Shown here one piece after another: positions 42,156-51,342 of a DNA stretch of 64,000 nucleotides. The stretch lies in NCBI RefSeq assembly GCF_014635245.1, contig NZ_BMCP01000003.1, positions 142,531 to 206,530 on the forward strand, read 5' to 3'. A program made the translations under genes and the position numbers. How positions within the stretch are numbered: position 1 is the first letter of the stretch; each line of letters begins with the position of its first letter. This stretch comes from Agaricicola taiwanensis. GTDB taxonomy: Bacteria; Pseudomonadota; Alphaproteobacteria; Rhizobiales; Methylopilaceae. The notes beneath the pieces were generated by a model. The model searched no databases, was not told where the DNA came from, and saw only the letters and a list, made by a program, of their open reading frames with translations.

Positions 42156-43019
42156 TCACCCCAGAAGACTGAAGGCGAACCGGACGCAGACGAGGAGCAG
42201 GAAAATACCGAATGCCACCTCCAGCCGGCGCTTGGAGAGCCGATGCGTGATGCGCGCGCCGACCGGAGCCATCCACGTGCTGGTGGGAATGAACAGTACG
42301 AGCCCCAGGAGCGACACGTAGCCCAGAGCCAGCGGCGGCTGGAAGGCGCTTACGGTGGGATAATCGGCCATATGCGGCCAACCGGCATAGATATAGCCGA
42401 GTGTGCCTGGGATGGAGATGAGAATGCCCAGCCCCGACGACGTCGCGATCGCCTGATGGATCGGCCGATTGTAGAAGGTCATGAACAGGTTCGAGAGCTG
42501 GCCGCCGCCGATGCCCATCAGTGCAGACAAAATGCCGATAATCCCGCCATAGCCCACCATGATCGGCTTTGCCGGCATGTCGAGGCCCAAGCGCCACGTG
42601 TCCTTACCAAAGAGCAAGCGGATTGCCGAAATGCCGGCCACGATGACGAAGACCGCTTTGAACAGATCGGCCGGGGCGTAGCGTGCGATGACGCTGCCGA
42701 TGAAGACGCCGAGCACCACGGGAACGGCCCAGACGCGCAGGATCGTCATGTCGACCGCGCCTTTTGCCTTGTGAGCGTTGAAGGAGCGGATAGAGGTCGG
42801 AATGATGACGGCAAGCGATGTGCCGACACAAAGCGGCATGCGTACTTCCTCTGGCACTTCCAGGATGCGGAAGAGCTCGTAGAGGATCGGCACGGCCACT
42901 GCGCCGCCGCCGACGCCGAACACGCCCGCGAGCAGGCCGGTGATCGCGCCGGCGACCAGCAGCGATACCAGGAGCCAGGCAAGATCGAACAGAGGTATGC
43001 CAAACATCGGAAAGTCCAT
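42156..43019 (-). CDS. TSUP (TauE/SafE) family membrane protein
   Basis: 287 residues, about eight helices in two related halves. Each half opens with the family glycine motif: LLAGVFGVGGGAVAVPIL near 30-47 and LSALMGIGGGQLSNLFM near 165-181. TSUP proteins move sulfite, sulfoacetate or other organosulfur anions out of the cell. The start MDFPMFG at 43019 is chosen; 43061 and 43007 are alternatives, none with a strong ribosome site. The gene lies downstream of a gamma-glutamyltransferase-like gene and a peptide importer. Confidence 0.88.
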   Translation of the reverse strand: MDFPMFGIPLFDLAWLLVSLLVAGAITGLLAGVFGVGGGAVAVPILYELFRILEVPEEVRMPLCVGTSLAVIIPTSIRSFNAHKAKGAVDMTILRVWAVPVVLGVFIGSVIARYAPADLFKAVFVIVAGISAIRLLFGKDTWRLGLDMPAKPIMVGYGGIIGILSALMGIGGGQLSNLFMTFYNRPIHQAIATSSGLGILISIPGTLGYIYAGWPHMADYPTVSAFQPPLALGYVSLLGLVLFIPTSTWMAPVGARITHRLSKRRLEVAFGIFLLLVCVRFAFSLLG

Positions 43020-43250
43020 CGAAAAAAGGGGAGGGCGCCATGGGCTCGGGACCATCGGCACGTTGCGCTATTGTGGGGGGGTTAGGCTTCGGTTGGGCTC
43101 GCAGCCTTGCTGTTCCTGGTATTCATGCGCCTCTCATTGATCCAGGACTGGCCCGTGATACCACCGGAGGGCGCGGTGGCGCCGGATGGCACCCCCGCGC
43201 CGGCGGGCAGGATCCCTGGCGATGATCAACCAAGCCATGATCCGCACTCC

Positions 43251-45044
43251 TCAGCGGCCAACTGCATAGGCCTGCATCAAGCGCGGCGTTGCGGCGCCGT
43301 GCAGCAGTCCGTCCTTGTCGCGGCTGGCGGCCACGAGGCGTCCCACCGTCCAGGCGGGCGCCACTTCGAGGTCATGACCGCGGGCGCGCAGATCGTCGAG
43401 CACCTCCGTGCCAAAGGTTTCTTCAGCCATGAGATGGCCGGGCTTCTGTTCGCGCGGATAGAAGGAAGAGGGGAAATGCGCGGTGTGCGACATCGGCTGG
43501 TCGATGGCTTCCTGCAAGCTCAGGCCGTGGTGGGCATGGCGTAGGAAGAGAAGAAGCTGCCACTGCTCCTGCTGGTCGCCGCCTGGGGAACCGAAGACCA
43601 TGTATGGCTCGCCGTCCTTTTCAGCGAGGGTCGGCGTGAGCGTGGTGCGCGGACGCTTGCCTGGGGCGAGACTGGCCGGCAGGCCTTCTTCGAGCCAAAA
43701 CATTTGAGCGCGGGAGTTGAGCATGAAGCCCAGTTCAGGGATGGCGGGAGAGGATTGCAGCCAGCCGCCGGACGGCATTGCCGCGATCATGTTACCGAAG
43801 CGGTCGACCACGTCGATATGCACCGTGTCGCCGCGTCGCGCCGAGCGCATGGAGGCCAGCGTCGGCTCTCCGTCCGACACCTCACGGTTTGTCGTCGAGA
43901 GATTGTGCAGGACCTCGAGGGTGCGCTCCACCTGAGTTTCGTATCCCTCGATGCGGCCAGGCCGCAGCTCAAACGATGCCTTGCCGGTGATGAGCTTGCG
44001 TCGCTCGTCGTTATAGGCATCCGACAGCAGGGACTCGATCGGAACGTCGACGAAGTCAGGATCCCCATAATAGGCTTCACGGTCGGCAAAGGCGAGTTTC
44101 TTGGCCTCTGTGATGGTGTGGATGAACTCGGCGCTGGTCGGTCCCATGGCGGGAAGATCGAAGCCCTTCAGAAGCGCCAGCATCTGCAGGAAAACCGGGC
44201 CTTGCCCCCAGGGCCTGATCTTGTTGACCCTGTAGTTGTGATAGTCATAGGTCTGCGGCACGTCATAGGTGGCGGACCACTTCGCCATGTCGTCCGAGGT
44301 AAGCACGCCGCGATGGCGTGAGCCGCTCTGGTCCATAACCTCGGTCCTGCGGACGAAGGCATCAATGGCCTCGGCCACGAAGCCCTTGTAGAAGGCGTCA
44401 CGTGCCGCTTCAATCTGCGCCTCGCGGTCGTTTCCTTTGGCCTCACCCTCGCGAATGATGCGCTTCCAAGTACTGGCCAGTTGCGGGTTTCGAAAAAGTG
44501 CGCGGGGCTTGGGCGGCTCGCCGCCGGGCAGGAACACCGCGGCGGAAGTTGGCCATTCAGTTTTGAAGAACTCCTTCAGGCCCTTTATGGTGTCGGACAC
44601 GCGGGGCAGCAGCGGATGGCCTTTCTCGGCATAATAGATCGCGGGTTCCAGCACTTCTCTCAATGAGAGAAGCCCATGGTCCCGCAGCAGCAGCATCCAG
44701 GCGTCGAACGCACCGGGGATTACAGTCGCCAGCATGCCGTTGCCGGGAATGAGCTTGAGGCCTTCATTCTTGTAGTGATCGATGGTGGCGCCCCTCGGCG
44801 CGCTGCCTTGCCCGCACAGCACCTCAACCTTCTTGCTCCTGGCCGAATAGAACACCGCCGGAACATCACCGCACGGGCCTACCAGGTGCGGCTCAACGAC
44901 CTGAAGTACGAAAGCGGCAGCCACGCAGGCATCAAAGGCATTGCCGCCTTTTTCGAGCATCGACATGCCGGATGCCGAGGCTAGCCAATGGGTCGAGGTG
45001 ACGATGCCGAAGGTGCCGAGAATCTCAGGTCGAGTTGTAAACAT
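43251..45044 (-). CDS. Gamma-glutamyltransferase family protein, cytosolic type
   Basis: 597 residues in the Ntn-hydrolase GGT family. The N-terminal part shows STHWLASASGMSMLEKGGNAFDACVAAAFVLQVVEPHLVG with its glycine-rich block. The autoprocessing threonine is expected in the DTVHIDVVDRFGN segment near 405. GSPGGDQQEQWQLL near 505 is conserved. There is no signal peptide, unlike E. coli Ggt, so it should act in the cytosol, as YwrD-like members do. It starts 26 bp after the last importer gene, pointing to a peptide delivered by that importer. Confidence 0.9.
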   Translation of the reverse strand: MFTTRPEILGTFGIVTSTHWLASASGMSMLEKGGNAFDACVAAAFVLQVVEPHLVGPCGDVPAVFYSARSKKVEVLCGQGSAPRGATIDHYKNEGLKLIPGNGMLATVIPGAFDAWMLLLRDHGLLSLREVLEPAIYYAEKGHPLLPRVSDTIKGLKEFFKTEWPTSAAVFLPGGEPPKPRALFRNPQLASTWKRIIREGEAKGNDREAQIEAARDAFYKGFVAEAIDAFVRRTEVMDQSGSRHRGVLTSDDMAKWSATYDVPQTYDYHNYRVNKIRPWGQGPVFLQMLALLKGFDLPAMGPTSAEFIHTITEAKKLAFADREAYYGDPDFVDVPIESLLSDAYNDERRKLITGKASFELRPGRIEGYETQVERTLEVLHNLSTTNREVSDGEPTLASMRSARRGDTVHIDVVDRFGNMIAAMPSGGWLQSSPAIPELGFMLNSRAQMFWLEEGLPASLAPGKRPRTTLTPTLAEKDGEPYMVFGSPGGDQQEQWQLLLFLRHAHHGLSLQEAIDQPMSHTAHFPSSFYPREQKPGHLMAEETFGTEVLDDLRARGHDLEVAPAWTVGRLVAASRDKDGLLHGAATPRLMQAYAVGR

Positions 45045-45070
45045 GGATCTTTTCCGAAGTTGGCGTGTGT

Positions 45071-45943
45071 TTACTGTTCGCGGGGATCGAGCGCGTCGCG
45101 TAAGCCGTCGCCGAGAAGATTGAAGCCGAGCACGATCAGGAAGATGGCCGCGCCGGGGAAGACCGACATCCAGGGCGCCTGGTCCATGAAATTCTTGGCG
45201 GTGTTTAGCATGGAGCCCCAGGAGGGCATCGGCGGTTGCTGTCCCAGGCCGAGGAAAGAAAGGCTCGCCTCCGCGATGATGGCCATGGCGATGGTGAGTG
45301 TGCCTTGAACCAGGATTGGCGGCAGCACGTTGGGGAAAATGTAACGCACCAGGATCCAGAAGTCCGGCAGACCTATGGCGCGCGCGCCCTCCACATAGTC
45401 CTCCTGCTTGACCGACAGCACCTGTCCGCGGGTGAGGCGGATGAAGATCGGCATAGCGGAGAATCCGATCGCGATCATTGCATTGGTCAGGCTTGGGCCC
45501 AGGAAGGCTGCCAGCGCGATGGCAAAGATCAGGAACGGGATCGCCAGCATGGCGTCCGTTGCGCGGGAGATCGCAGCATCGATCCAGCCGCCGAAATAGC
45601 CGGCGATCATGCCGAACGGGACTCCAAGCGCGATGGCGATGAAGACGGAGACGACCCCCGCCATGATGGATGCCCGCCCCCCCCAGAGCATGCGCGAGAA
45701 CATATCGCGCCCGAGCTCGTCTGTGCCAAACCAGGACACGGCCGACGGGGCGTTGCGGATGCTGGTGAAGCTTGGCTTGATGGGATCAGGAGCAAGGTGC
45801 GGCCCGATAATGGCTGCCAGGACGAAGAACAGAACGATCGCCGCACCGAGCACGGCGCTCTTGTTCTTCAGGAACTTGGCCAGGGCGCGACTGCGCTTCC
45901 TGGGCAAGGTAAAATCGTCGGCGACAATGGCTGTGGCGCTCAT
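45071..45943 (-). CDS. Dipeptide/glutathione-type ABC transporter permease DppC/GsiD-like
   Basis: 290 residues and six helices. The N-terminal OppC_N segment precedes FGTDELGRDMFSRMLWGGRASI, and the EAA loop EGARAIGLPDFWILVRYIFPN is at about 200. The start overlaps the DppB stop (ATGA). A much longer frame to 46687 is an artefact over dppB. Second permease of the peptide importer. Confidence 0.94.
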   Translation of the reverse strand: MSATAIVADDFTLPRKRSRALAKFLKNKSAVLGAAIVLFFVLAAIIGPHLAPDPIKPSFTSIRNAPSAVSWFGTDELGRDMFSRMLWGGRASIMAGVVSVFIAIALGVPFGMIAGYFGGWIDAAISRATDAMLAIPFLIFAIALAAFLGPSLTNAMIAIGFSAMPIFIRLTRGQVLSVKQEDYVEGARAIGLPDFWILVRYIFPNVLPPILVQGTLTIAMAIIAEASLSFLGLGQQPPMPSWGSMLNTAKNFMDQAPWMSVFPGAAIFLIVLGFNLLGDGLRDALDPREQ

Positions 45944-46887
45944 GCGGCGTGCCTCAGACGGGGATTGACAAGAACGTACAAAACATCGGCCAAAAGGTTC
46001 ATGAAAATGAATCCGACCGCGGTGCACAGGACTACGCCCTGCACCACAGCGTAGTCGCGGTTGAAGACCGCGTCGACGATGAGCTTGCCGAAGCCTGGGA
46101 TGGTGAAAATCTGTTCCGTGAGCACGGCGCCGGCGAGCAGTTCTCCGAACAGCAGGGTTGAGAGCGTCACGATGGGCACAAGCGCGTTGCGCAGGGCATG
46201 TTTGAGGATGATCCTTCGGGACCGCAGGCCTTTGGCGCGGGCAGTGCGGATGTAATCCGAGCGCATGACGCTCAGCATGGCGCTGCGGGTGTGCCGCATG
46301 AGGCTGGCCGCCAGGCTTGTGCCAAGGACGAAGGCCGGCATGATCATTGTCTTGATGTTGAGCCAGATATCCTCGGTCGGCGGTACATAGCCAGAGGCCG
46401 GCAGAAGCTGCCAGCGCACCGAGATCAGCATGATGAGCATGATGCCGAGCCAGAAGTTGGGAATGGACAGGCCCGACAGCGCGATCACGTTGGCAGTGTA
46501 GTCGATCGCCGTTCCCTTCCTGACCGCCGCGATGATCCCGGTGGGGATGCCGATGGCGAGGGCCACAAGCATGGCCATGATGGCAAGTTCGATGGTGACC
46601 GGAAGCTTGCTCAAGATCAGCTCTGTCACGGGAACGTCCGTGCGAAGCGATACACCAAGATCGCCGGTGAGCGCAGATCCGATCCATGCGAAGTACTGAA
46701 CCGGTATAGGATCATCGAGGTGGTACTTTTCACGCAGATGGGCCAATACCTGCGGGTCACGTTCCTCTCCCGCCATGGTAAGGACCGGGTCGCCCGGCAG
46801 GAGCTTCTGCAGAGCAAAGACCAGTAGCGACACGATGATCAGGGTCGGGATGGCGATCAGTATTCGTCGTCCGATATAGCGCAGCAT
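45940..46887 (-). CDS. Dipeptide/glutathione-type ABC transporter permease DppB/GsiC-like
   Basis: 315 residues. The usual DppB N-terminus (MLRYIGRRILIAIPTLIIVS, FALQKLLPGDPV) is followed by the EAA loop RTARAKGLRSRRIILKHALRN near 220. About six helices. It follows the binding-protein gene after 70 bp with a hairpin and is coupled to the second permease. Confidence 0.94.
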   Translation of the reverse strand: MLRYIGRRILIAIPTLIIVSLLVFALQKLLPGDPVLTMAGEERDPQVLAHLREKYHLDDPIPVQYFAWIGSALTGDLGVSLRTDVPVTELILSKLPVTIELAIMAMLVALAIGIPTGIIAAVRKGTAIDYTANVIALSGLSIPNFWLGIMLIMLISVRWQLLPASGYVPPTEDIWLNIKTMIMPAFVLGTSLAASLMRHTRSAMLSVMRSDYIRTARAKGLRSRRIILKHALRNALVPIVTLSTLLFGELLAGAVLTEQIFTIPGFGKLIVDAVFNRDYAVVQGVVLCTAVGFIFMNLLADVLYVLVNPRLRHAA

Positions 46888-46916
46888 CAGCTCGTGGGGT
46901 CCGTCTGGGGGAAGGG

Positions 46917-46944
46917 GCGTGCCCGGCGGCCGGGCAGGGCACGC
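46917..46944 (-). terminator. Alternative hairpins after the peptide-binding protein gene
   Basis: Outer arms GCGTGCCC / GGGCACGC (8 bp, 12-nt loop) overlap an alternative stem TGCCCGG-CGG-CCGGGCA (46920-46936). It begins 14 bp beyond the binding-protein stop. Likely an mRNA-stabilising or attenuating element, the third such structure after a binding-protein gene in this window. Confidence 0.55.
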
Positions 46945-46957
46945 GGTGATTGCTGTC

Positions 46958-48457
46958 TTAGGAAGCGAACTCCACGCCTTTCAGCCGGATCATGCCGTCG
47001 GGGTAGGGCTTAAAGCCTTGCAGCTTCTTGGTGTGAGCGAAAGGCCAGGGCTGGTAGTAAAGATAGATGACCGGCAGCGCATCCTGCAGGATCTCCTGTG
47101 CAGAGTCATAGAGCTGCTTGCGCTTGGCCTCGTCGTTGGCGGTCCGGGCCTCATTCAGGAGCTTGTCGACTTCTGCGTTGCAGTAGCGGCCGTCGTTCAA
47201 AGCGCCCTTGCAGGTCACAAAGGAATGAACATTGCCGTCGGGATCGACCCGGCCGGACCAGCCCGCCAGATTGACATCGAAGGTTCCAGCCTGAGCCTCC
47301 TTCTGTAACGCGGCGAACTCTGTTGGGCGCAGCGAGATATCGAAGCCAGCCTCAGACGCCATGGCCTGGATGATCTCGGCGATCTGCTGGGTCGTGGTGT
47401 TGGTGCCGAAGCCGAGCTCAAACTTAATTCGATCGAAACCTGCTTCTTTAAGCAGTTGCTTCGCCTTCTCCACGTCGCGGTTCTTAGCCGCGAATTTCTG
47501 ATTGTTGTAGGGGCTTGCCGGAGGGAAGGGCTGGCCTGCGGGTGGAAAAATGCCTTGGCCGACGACCTGGTTGATCACGTCGCGGTCTATGGAAAGCTCA
47601 AGGGCCTGGCGCACCCGCTTGTCCTGACCGATGGGCGATTTAGCGCGTTCGCCGTTCTGAGTGTTGATGGTCAGGCGGAAAAAGCCCAGGCCGCTGATGG
47701 GCGCAAAGGTAATATTGGTATCTTCCTTGACTGCAGCGATATCATTGGGAGCTAAGCGTTCCATGAGATCGAGGTTGCCCGATCTCAGGTTGGCGAGGCG
47801 GACAGTCGTGTCCGGGATAGGCTGGAAGATCACACGCTCGAAATTGTAGTTCTCGGCATCCCAGTATTCCTTGAACCGCTCCAATACGATGCGATCGTTG
47901 TGCACACGCTCGACGAACTTGTAAGGGCCCGAGCAGATGGGCTTCTGACCGAAATCGGCGGAGGCGATGGCCTTTGGTGACAGGATCATGCCGGCCCGAT
48001 CGGAAAGCTGCGAGAGCAGGGTAGCGTCGGGACGCGAGAGATTGATCTTCACCGTCATGTCATCAACGACGTCCACGCTCTCCACCGAGGATAGCTCGCT
48101 TTTGCGCAAGCTATCAGGAAGCGTGCGGGCGCGGTCTAGATTGGCTTTCACGGCAGCCGCATCGAGTGGCTCACCGTCATGGAACTTGACGCCCGGGCGC
48201 AGCTTGAAGGTCAGCGCCTTGCCGTCCTCATTCCAGCTCCACTCGGTCGCGAGTTCGGGCGTGAATCTCAGATCGGGGGTGATGTCGACCAGCTTGTTGC
48301 ACAGGGACGTGAACACGATGCGCCCGACGAATGTGCGCGCGCGATGCGGATCGAGGACATCCGGGTCTTCCTGTAGTCCTATGCGCAGGGTCTGCGCTGA
48401 GGCCGCAGTGCTCATCAAGAGCCCGACCGCCAAGCCTATAGGGAATAAATGCTTCAT
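46958..48457 (-). CDS. Peptide ABC transporter binding protein (SBP family 5)
   Basis: 499 residues of the DppA/OppA/GsiB family. The signal peptide is cleaved near ASA-Q (about 21). The family opening LRIGLQEDPDVLDPHRA and the KALTFKLRPGVKFHDGEPLDAAAVKANLDRA block identify it. It captures peptides or similar ligands for DppBC-like permeases. Ligand specificity cannot be read from sequence; linkage to a GGT-like enzyme suggests gamma-glutamyl compounds such as glutathione. Confidence 0.94.
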   Translation of the reverse strand: MKHLFPIGLAVGLLMSTAASAQTLRIGLQEDPDVLDPHRARTFVGRIVFTSLCNKLVDITPDLRFTPELATEWSWNEDGKALTFKLRPGVKFHDGEPLDAAAVKANLDRARTLPDSLRKSELSSVESVDVVDDMTVKINLSRPDATLLSQLSDRAGMILSPKAIASADFGQKPICSGPYKFVERVHNDRIVLERFKEYWDAENYNFERVIFQPIPDTTVRLANLRSGNLDLMERLAPNDIAAVKEDTNITFAPISGLGFFRLTINTQNGERAKSPIGQDKRVRQALELSIDRDVINQVVGQGIFPPAGQPFPPASPYNNQKFAAKNRDVEKAKQLLKEAGFDRIKFELGFGTNTTTQQIAEIIQAMASEAGFDISLRPTEFAALQKEAQAGTFDVNLAGWSGRVDPDGNVHSFVTCKGALNDGRYCNAEVDKLLNEARTANDEAKRKQLYDSAQEILQDALPVIYLYYQPWPFAHTKKLQGFKPYPDGMIRLKGVEFAS

Positions 48458-48487
48458 GTCTCTCGTCCTCCATCTTCTTTTTTGGCC

Positions 48488-49588
48488 TCAAGGGCTCGTT
48501 GTGGCGGGCTTATCCTGCCGTTCGCGCCAAATTCGGTAGAGTTCCAGACGCCGGGCAAGCGCTGGGGTCGGGGGCGGAGCGCTGATCGAGCCGGCACCGG
48601 CTCCCTGGATTTCGCGCCAGAAATGGCATGCGACCTGACGCCCAAGAGCCGCCGTTTCCAGTATGGGATGCTGTTCTTTGCAGAGCGCCCGCGCATGGGG
48701 GCAACGGGTGTGGAAGCGGCACCCCGAAGGTGGGGCGGCCGGATTTGGCACATCGCCCTGCAGACTGGCTTTCGGCTGGCGGTTTCTTGGGCTCGTAGCC
48801 GGGATCGCTGCGAGCAACGCCTGCGTATAGGGATGCAGAGGGTCATCGAACAGCGCATCGGTATCCGACACTTCCGCGATCTCGCCCAGATACATGACAG
48901 CGACGCGGTCGCTCATGTGGCGGATGACGGCAAGGTCGTGCGCCACGATCACAAGGGTCAGTCCGAAGCGATCCTTCAGGTCCTCCAGCAGGTTTATGAT
49001 CTGCGCCTGGATCGAGACATCGAGGGCCGAGACAGGCTCGTCGCCGATGATTAACTTCGGGTCGCCCGCGAGGGCTCGTGCGATCCCAATTCGCTGGCGC
49101 TGGCCGCCGGACAATTCATGCGGATAGCGATCGGAATGGGTCGGAAGAAGCCCCACGGTCGCCATGAGATCGGCCACGCGCTCGCGCTTCTCGCGTCCGG
49201 AGGCGAGATTGTGCAGCCAGATCGGTTCGGCGATGATATCGCCCACATTCATGCGCGGATTGAGCGAGGCGAAGGGGTCCTGGAAAATGATCTGCAGCTC
49301 GCGCCGCAGCCTCCGCAGTTCGCTCTTGTTGAGCGACAGGATCGACCGCCCCTCAAAGCGCACGTCTCCTCCCGTTGGCTCGATGAGGCGCAGCAGCAAC
49401 CGGCCCAGAGTCGACTTTCCGCAACCGGATTCGCCGACGACGGCAAAAGTCTCGCCGCGCCTGATCCTGAGAGAGACCCCGTCGACCGCCCGCACGATTA
49501 TCGGCGATGACAGTAGTCCGCCGCCCCCGAAATGCTTCTTCAGATCGACGCCTTCGAGGATGATGTCGGTTGCGGGGATCAGGCTCAT
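48488..49588 (-). CDS. Peptide ABC transporter ATPase DppF/OppF-like
   Basis: 366 residues. Walker [10 protein letters not shown], signature [15 protein letters not shown], Walker [13 protein letters not shown] and an oligopeptide-transporter C-terminal domain with [11 protein letters not shown] and further cysteines, where a 4Fe-4S cluster has been proposed in this family. The start overlaps the DppD stop (TGATG). The last 40 residues are a variable Pro/Arg-rich tail. Confidence 0.94.
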   Translation of the reverse strand: MSLIPATDIILEGVDLKKHFGGGGLLSSPIIVRAVDGVSLRIRRGETFAVVGESGCGKSTLGRLLLRLIEPTGGDVRFEGRSILSLNKSELRRLRRELQIIFQDPFASLNPRMNVGDIIAEPIWLHNLASGREKRERVADLMATVGLLPTHSDRYPHELSGGQRQRIGIARALAGDPKLIIGDEPVSALDVSIQAQIINLLEDLKDRFGLTLVIVAHDLAVIRHMSDRVAVMYLGEIAEVSDTDALFDDPLHPYTQALLAAIPATSPRNRQPKASLQGDVPNPAAPPSGCRFHTRCPHARALCKEQHPILETAALGRQVACHFWREIQGAGAGSISAPPPTPALARRLELYRIWRERQDKPATTSP

Positions 49589-50667
49589 CAGCCGGCTCCA
49601 CGATGAAGTTCGAGGGGCGCATACCAGCAGCGCGCGCCATGACCCGGCTTGATTTGCGCGAGAGGCGGCGGGTCATTGGCGCAGAGATCATCCGAGAACG
49701 GGCAGCGCGGTGCGAAGCGGCAGCCCTTGGGCATGAGCTCCGCGGGGGGGACCGTTCCGCGAATAGTGGCGAGGCGGCCTTGTCTGCGCCCGAGCGAGGG
49801 GACAGAGCCCATGAGGCCGATGGTGTAGGGATGCTGCGGATTGTCGAAGATGGCCTCGACCGGGCCGCTCTCTACCACGCGGCCAGCATACATGACCGCG
49901 ACCTCGTCTGCGACTTCGGCGACAACGCCGAGATCATGAGTGATGAGGATCATGGCCGTGCCGGTCTCCTCTTGAAGGCGGCGGATGAGGGTGAGGATCT
50001 GCGCCTGGATCGTCACGTCCAAGGCCGTCGTCGGCTCGTCGGCGATCAGGAGCTGCGGGTCATTGCCAAGCGCCATGGCGATCATGACACGCTGGCGCAT
50101 GCCGCCGGACATCTCGTGTGGATAGGCGTGCAGGCGTTTCTCGGGCGCGGGGATGCGCACCTTCCTCAACATGTCGAGCGCCCGTTCCAGAGCCTCGGGC
50201 TTCGATACTTTTCGATGCCGGATGATGCCCTCGGCGATCTGGTCCCCGATCGTGAAAGCCGGGTTGAGCGAAGTCATGGGCTCCTGGAAGATCATCGCCA
50301 TGCGATTTCCGCGCAGGTTCGCCCGTTCATGCTCCGGCAGGCTCAGCAGGTCCCTTCCGTCAAAAAAGGCGGATCCTCCGACGATCCGTGCTGGCGGTGT
50401 CGTCAGAAGTCCCATGAGGGCAAGCGATGTCACGCTCTTGCCGCAGCCGGACTCCCCCACGATGCACAAGGTCCTGCCCCGGCTGACGGAGAGCGAAACG
50501 TCGTCGACGACATTTACGCCGGCAGGCGCCCCATCAAACCGGATCGACAGGTTCTGGACGTTGAGAAGCGGCTGCGTTGCCTCTTGCGAACAATCGTTCA
50601 CACCGCCTGCCGGGAGCGCTTTCCGCTGGGCCGCTTCATATAACATCCTGGCGCTCTTCCGTTGCAT
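49588..50667 (-). CDS. Peptide ABC transporter ATPase DppD/OppD-like
   Basis: 359 residues. Walker [10 protein letters not shown], signature [15 protein letters not shown], Walker [13 protein letters not shown] and the terminal [15 protein letters not shown] cysteine block. An N-terminal 25-residue extension precedes [14 protein letters not shown] 50667 has AGGA 9 nt upstream. It is the first gene of the run dppDFABC and the GGT-like gene, so the promoter should lie in the 675-bp region upstream. Confidence 0.93.
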   Translation of the reverse strand: MQRKSARMLYEAAQRKALPAGGVNDCSQEATQPLLNVQNLSIRFDGAPAGVNVVDDVSLSVSRGRTLCIVGESGCGKSVTSLALMGLLTTPPARIVGGSAFFDGRDLLSLPEHERANLRGNRMAMIFQEPMTSLNPAFTIGDQIAEGIIRHRKVSKPEALERALDMLRKVRIPAPEKRLHAYPHEMSGGMRQRVMIAMALGNDPQLLIADEPTTALDVTIQAQILTLIRRLQEETGTAMILITHDLGVVAEVADEVAVMYAGRVVESGPVEAIFDNPQHPYTIGLMGSVPSLGRRQGRLATIRGTVPPAELMPKGCRFAPRCPFSDDLCANDPPPLAQIKPGHGARCWYAPLELHRGAG

Positions 50668-51342
50668 CTGCGGATATCCTGATATCGGGCAGCGCCGCTG
50701 CCGTGCTCCGACGGCGGCGTACTGGCCGTCAAAAAGCCGTCGCGTGTTTCAAGTTTTTCGCGCATTTCCCGCTTCGCCGCATGAGTGGGAGCCGCGCAGT
50801 AGTCCGACGATCCGCTAGCTAATTACTAGATTAGCCAGCCTAGCTGTCGACGCATGACGCAAGTCTGTCTTTTCTCTTCGCTGGTTTCCAGTATATGGAA
50901 ATACCCCGTGCTGTTATTTGCTGGCCAAGTGGCGAATCTATATTTTAAAGTTCATCGCCTATGGGCGTAACTGCTTCATACTCATCAGTACTGCTGTAAT
51001 TGCGGATCAATGCCGTGCATCAGGTCCGTCATCACAATTCTGAAACAGTATCGGGGCCGACCGAGCAAAAATAGCGATATTAATTCCAGCTTTAGCATTC
51101 CTTTTAAGAATGAAACGTGCGGCGCAGTCTACAGAAGGCTTCAACTCGCGAGGGATATTGCCATCGTGCGCAACATTACGAACAAGTCTTGCCTGCGAGC
51201 CCGCCAGCGTTCGGCGCCGCTGGTTCTGGATCACGAGCAAGGACATGCCTTCCGCCAAGATCGGCTGTGATCAGAGACTGAACGAATGGGTGAAGAAGGC
51301 CGTGATCGATGTGGGCAAAGCGTGGCGAGCCGAATGCCCCAA
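50668..51342. other. Long intergenic region upstream of the peptide-importer operon
   Basis: 675 bp without a convincing gene. Short frames at 51010-51346 on both strands look non-coding. It is AT-richer than its surroundings and should hold the promoter of the dpp operon. Two dyads are visible: TTTCCA-N5-TGGAAA (50885-50901) and GATATC-N2-GATATC (50673-50686). Confidence 0.5.
50885..50901. promoter_or_regulatory. Candidate LysR-type operator upstream of the peptide importer
   Basis: Perfect TTTCCA-N5-TGGAAA dyad 218 bp before dppD. Its size (17 bp) suits a LysR or TetR dimer. The LysR gene at 41075-41974 is a candidate binder. Confidence 0.4.
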
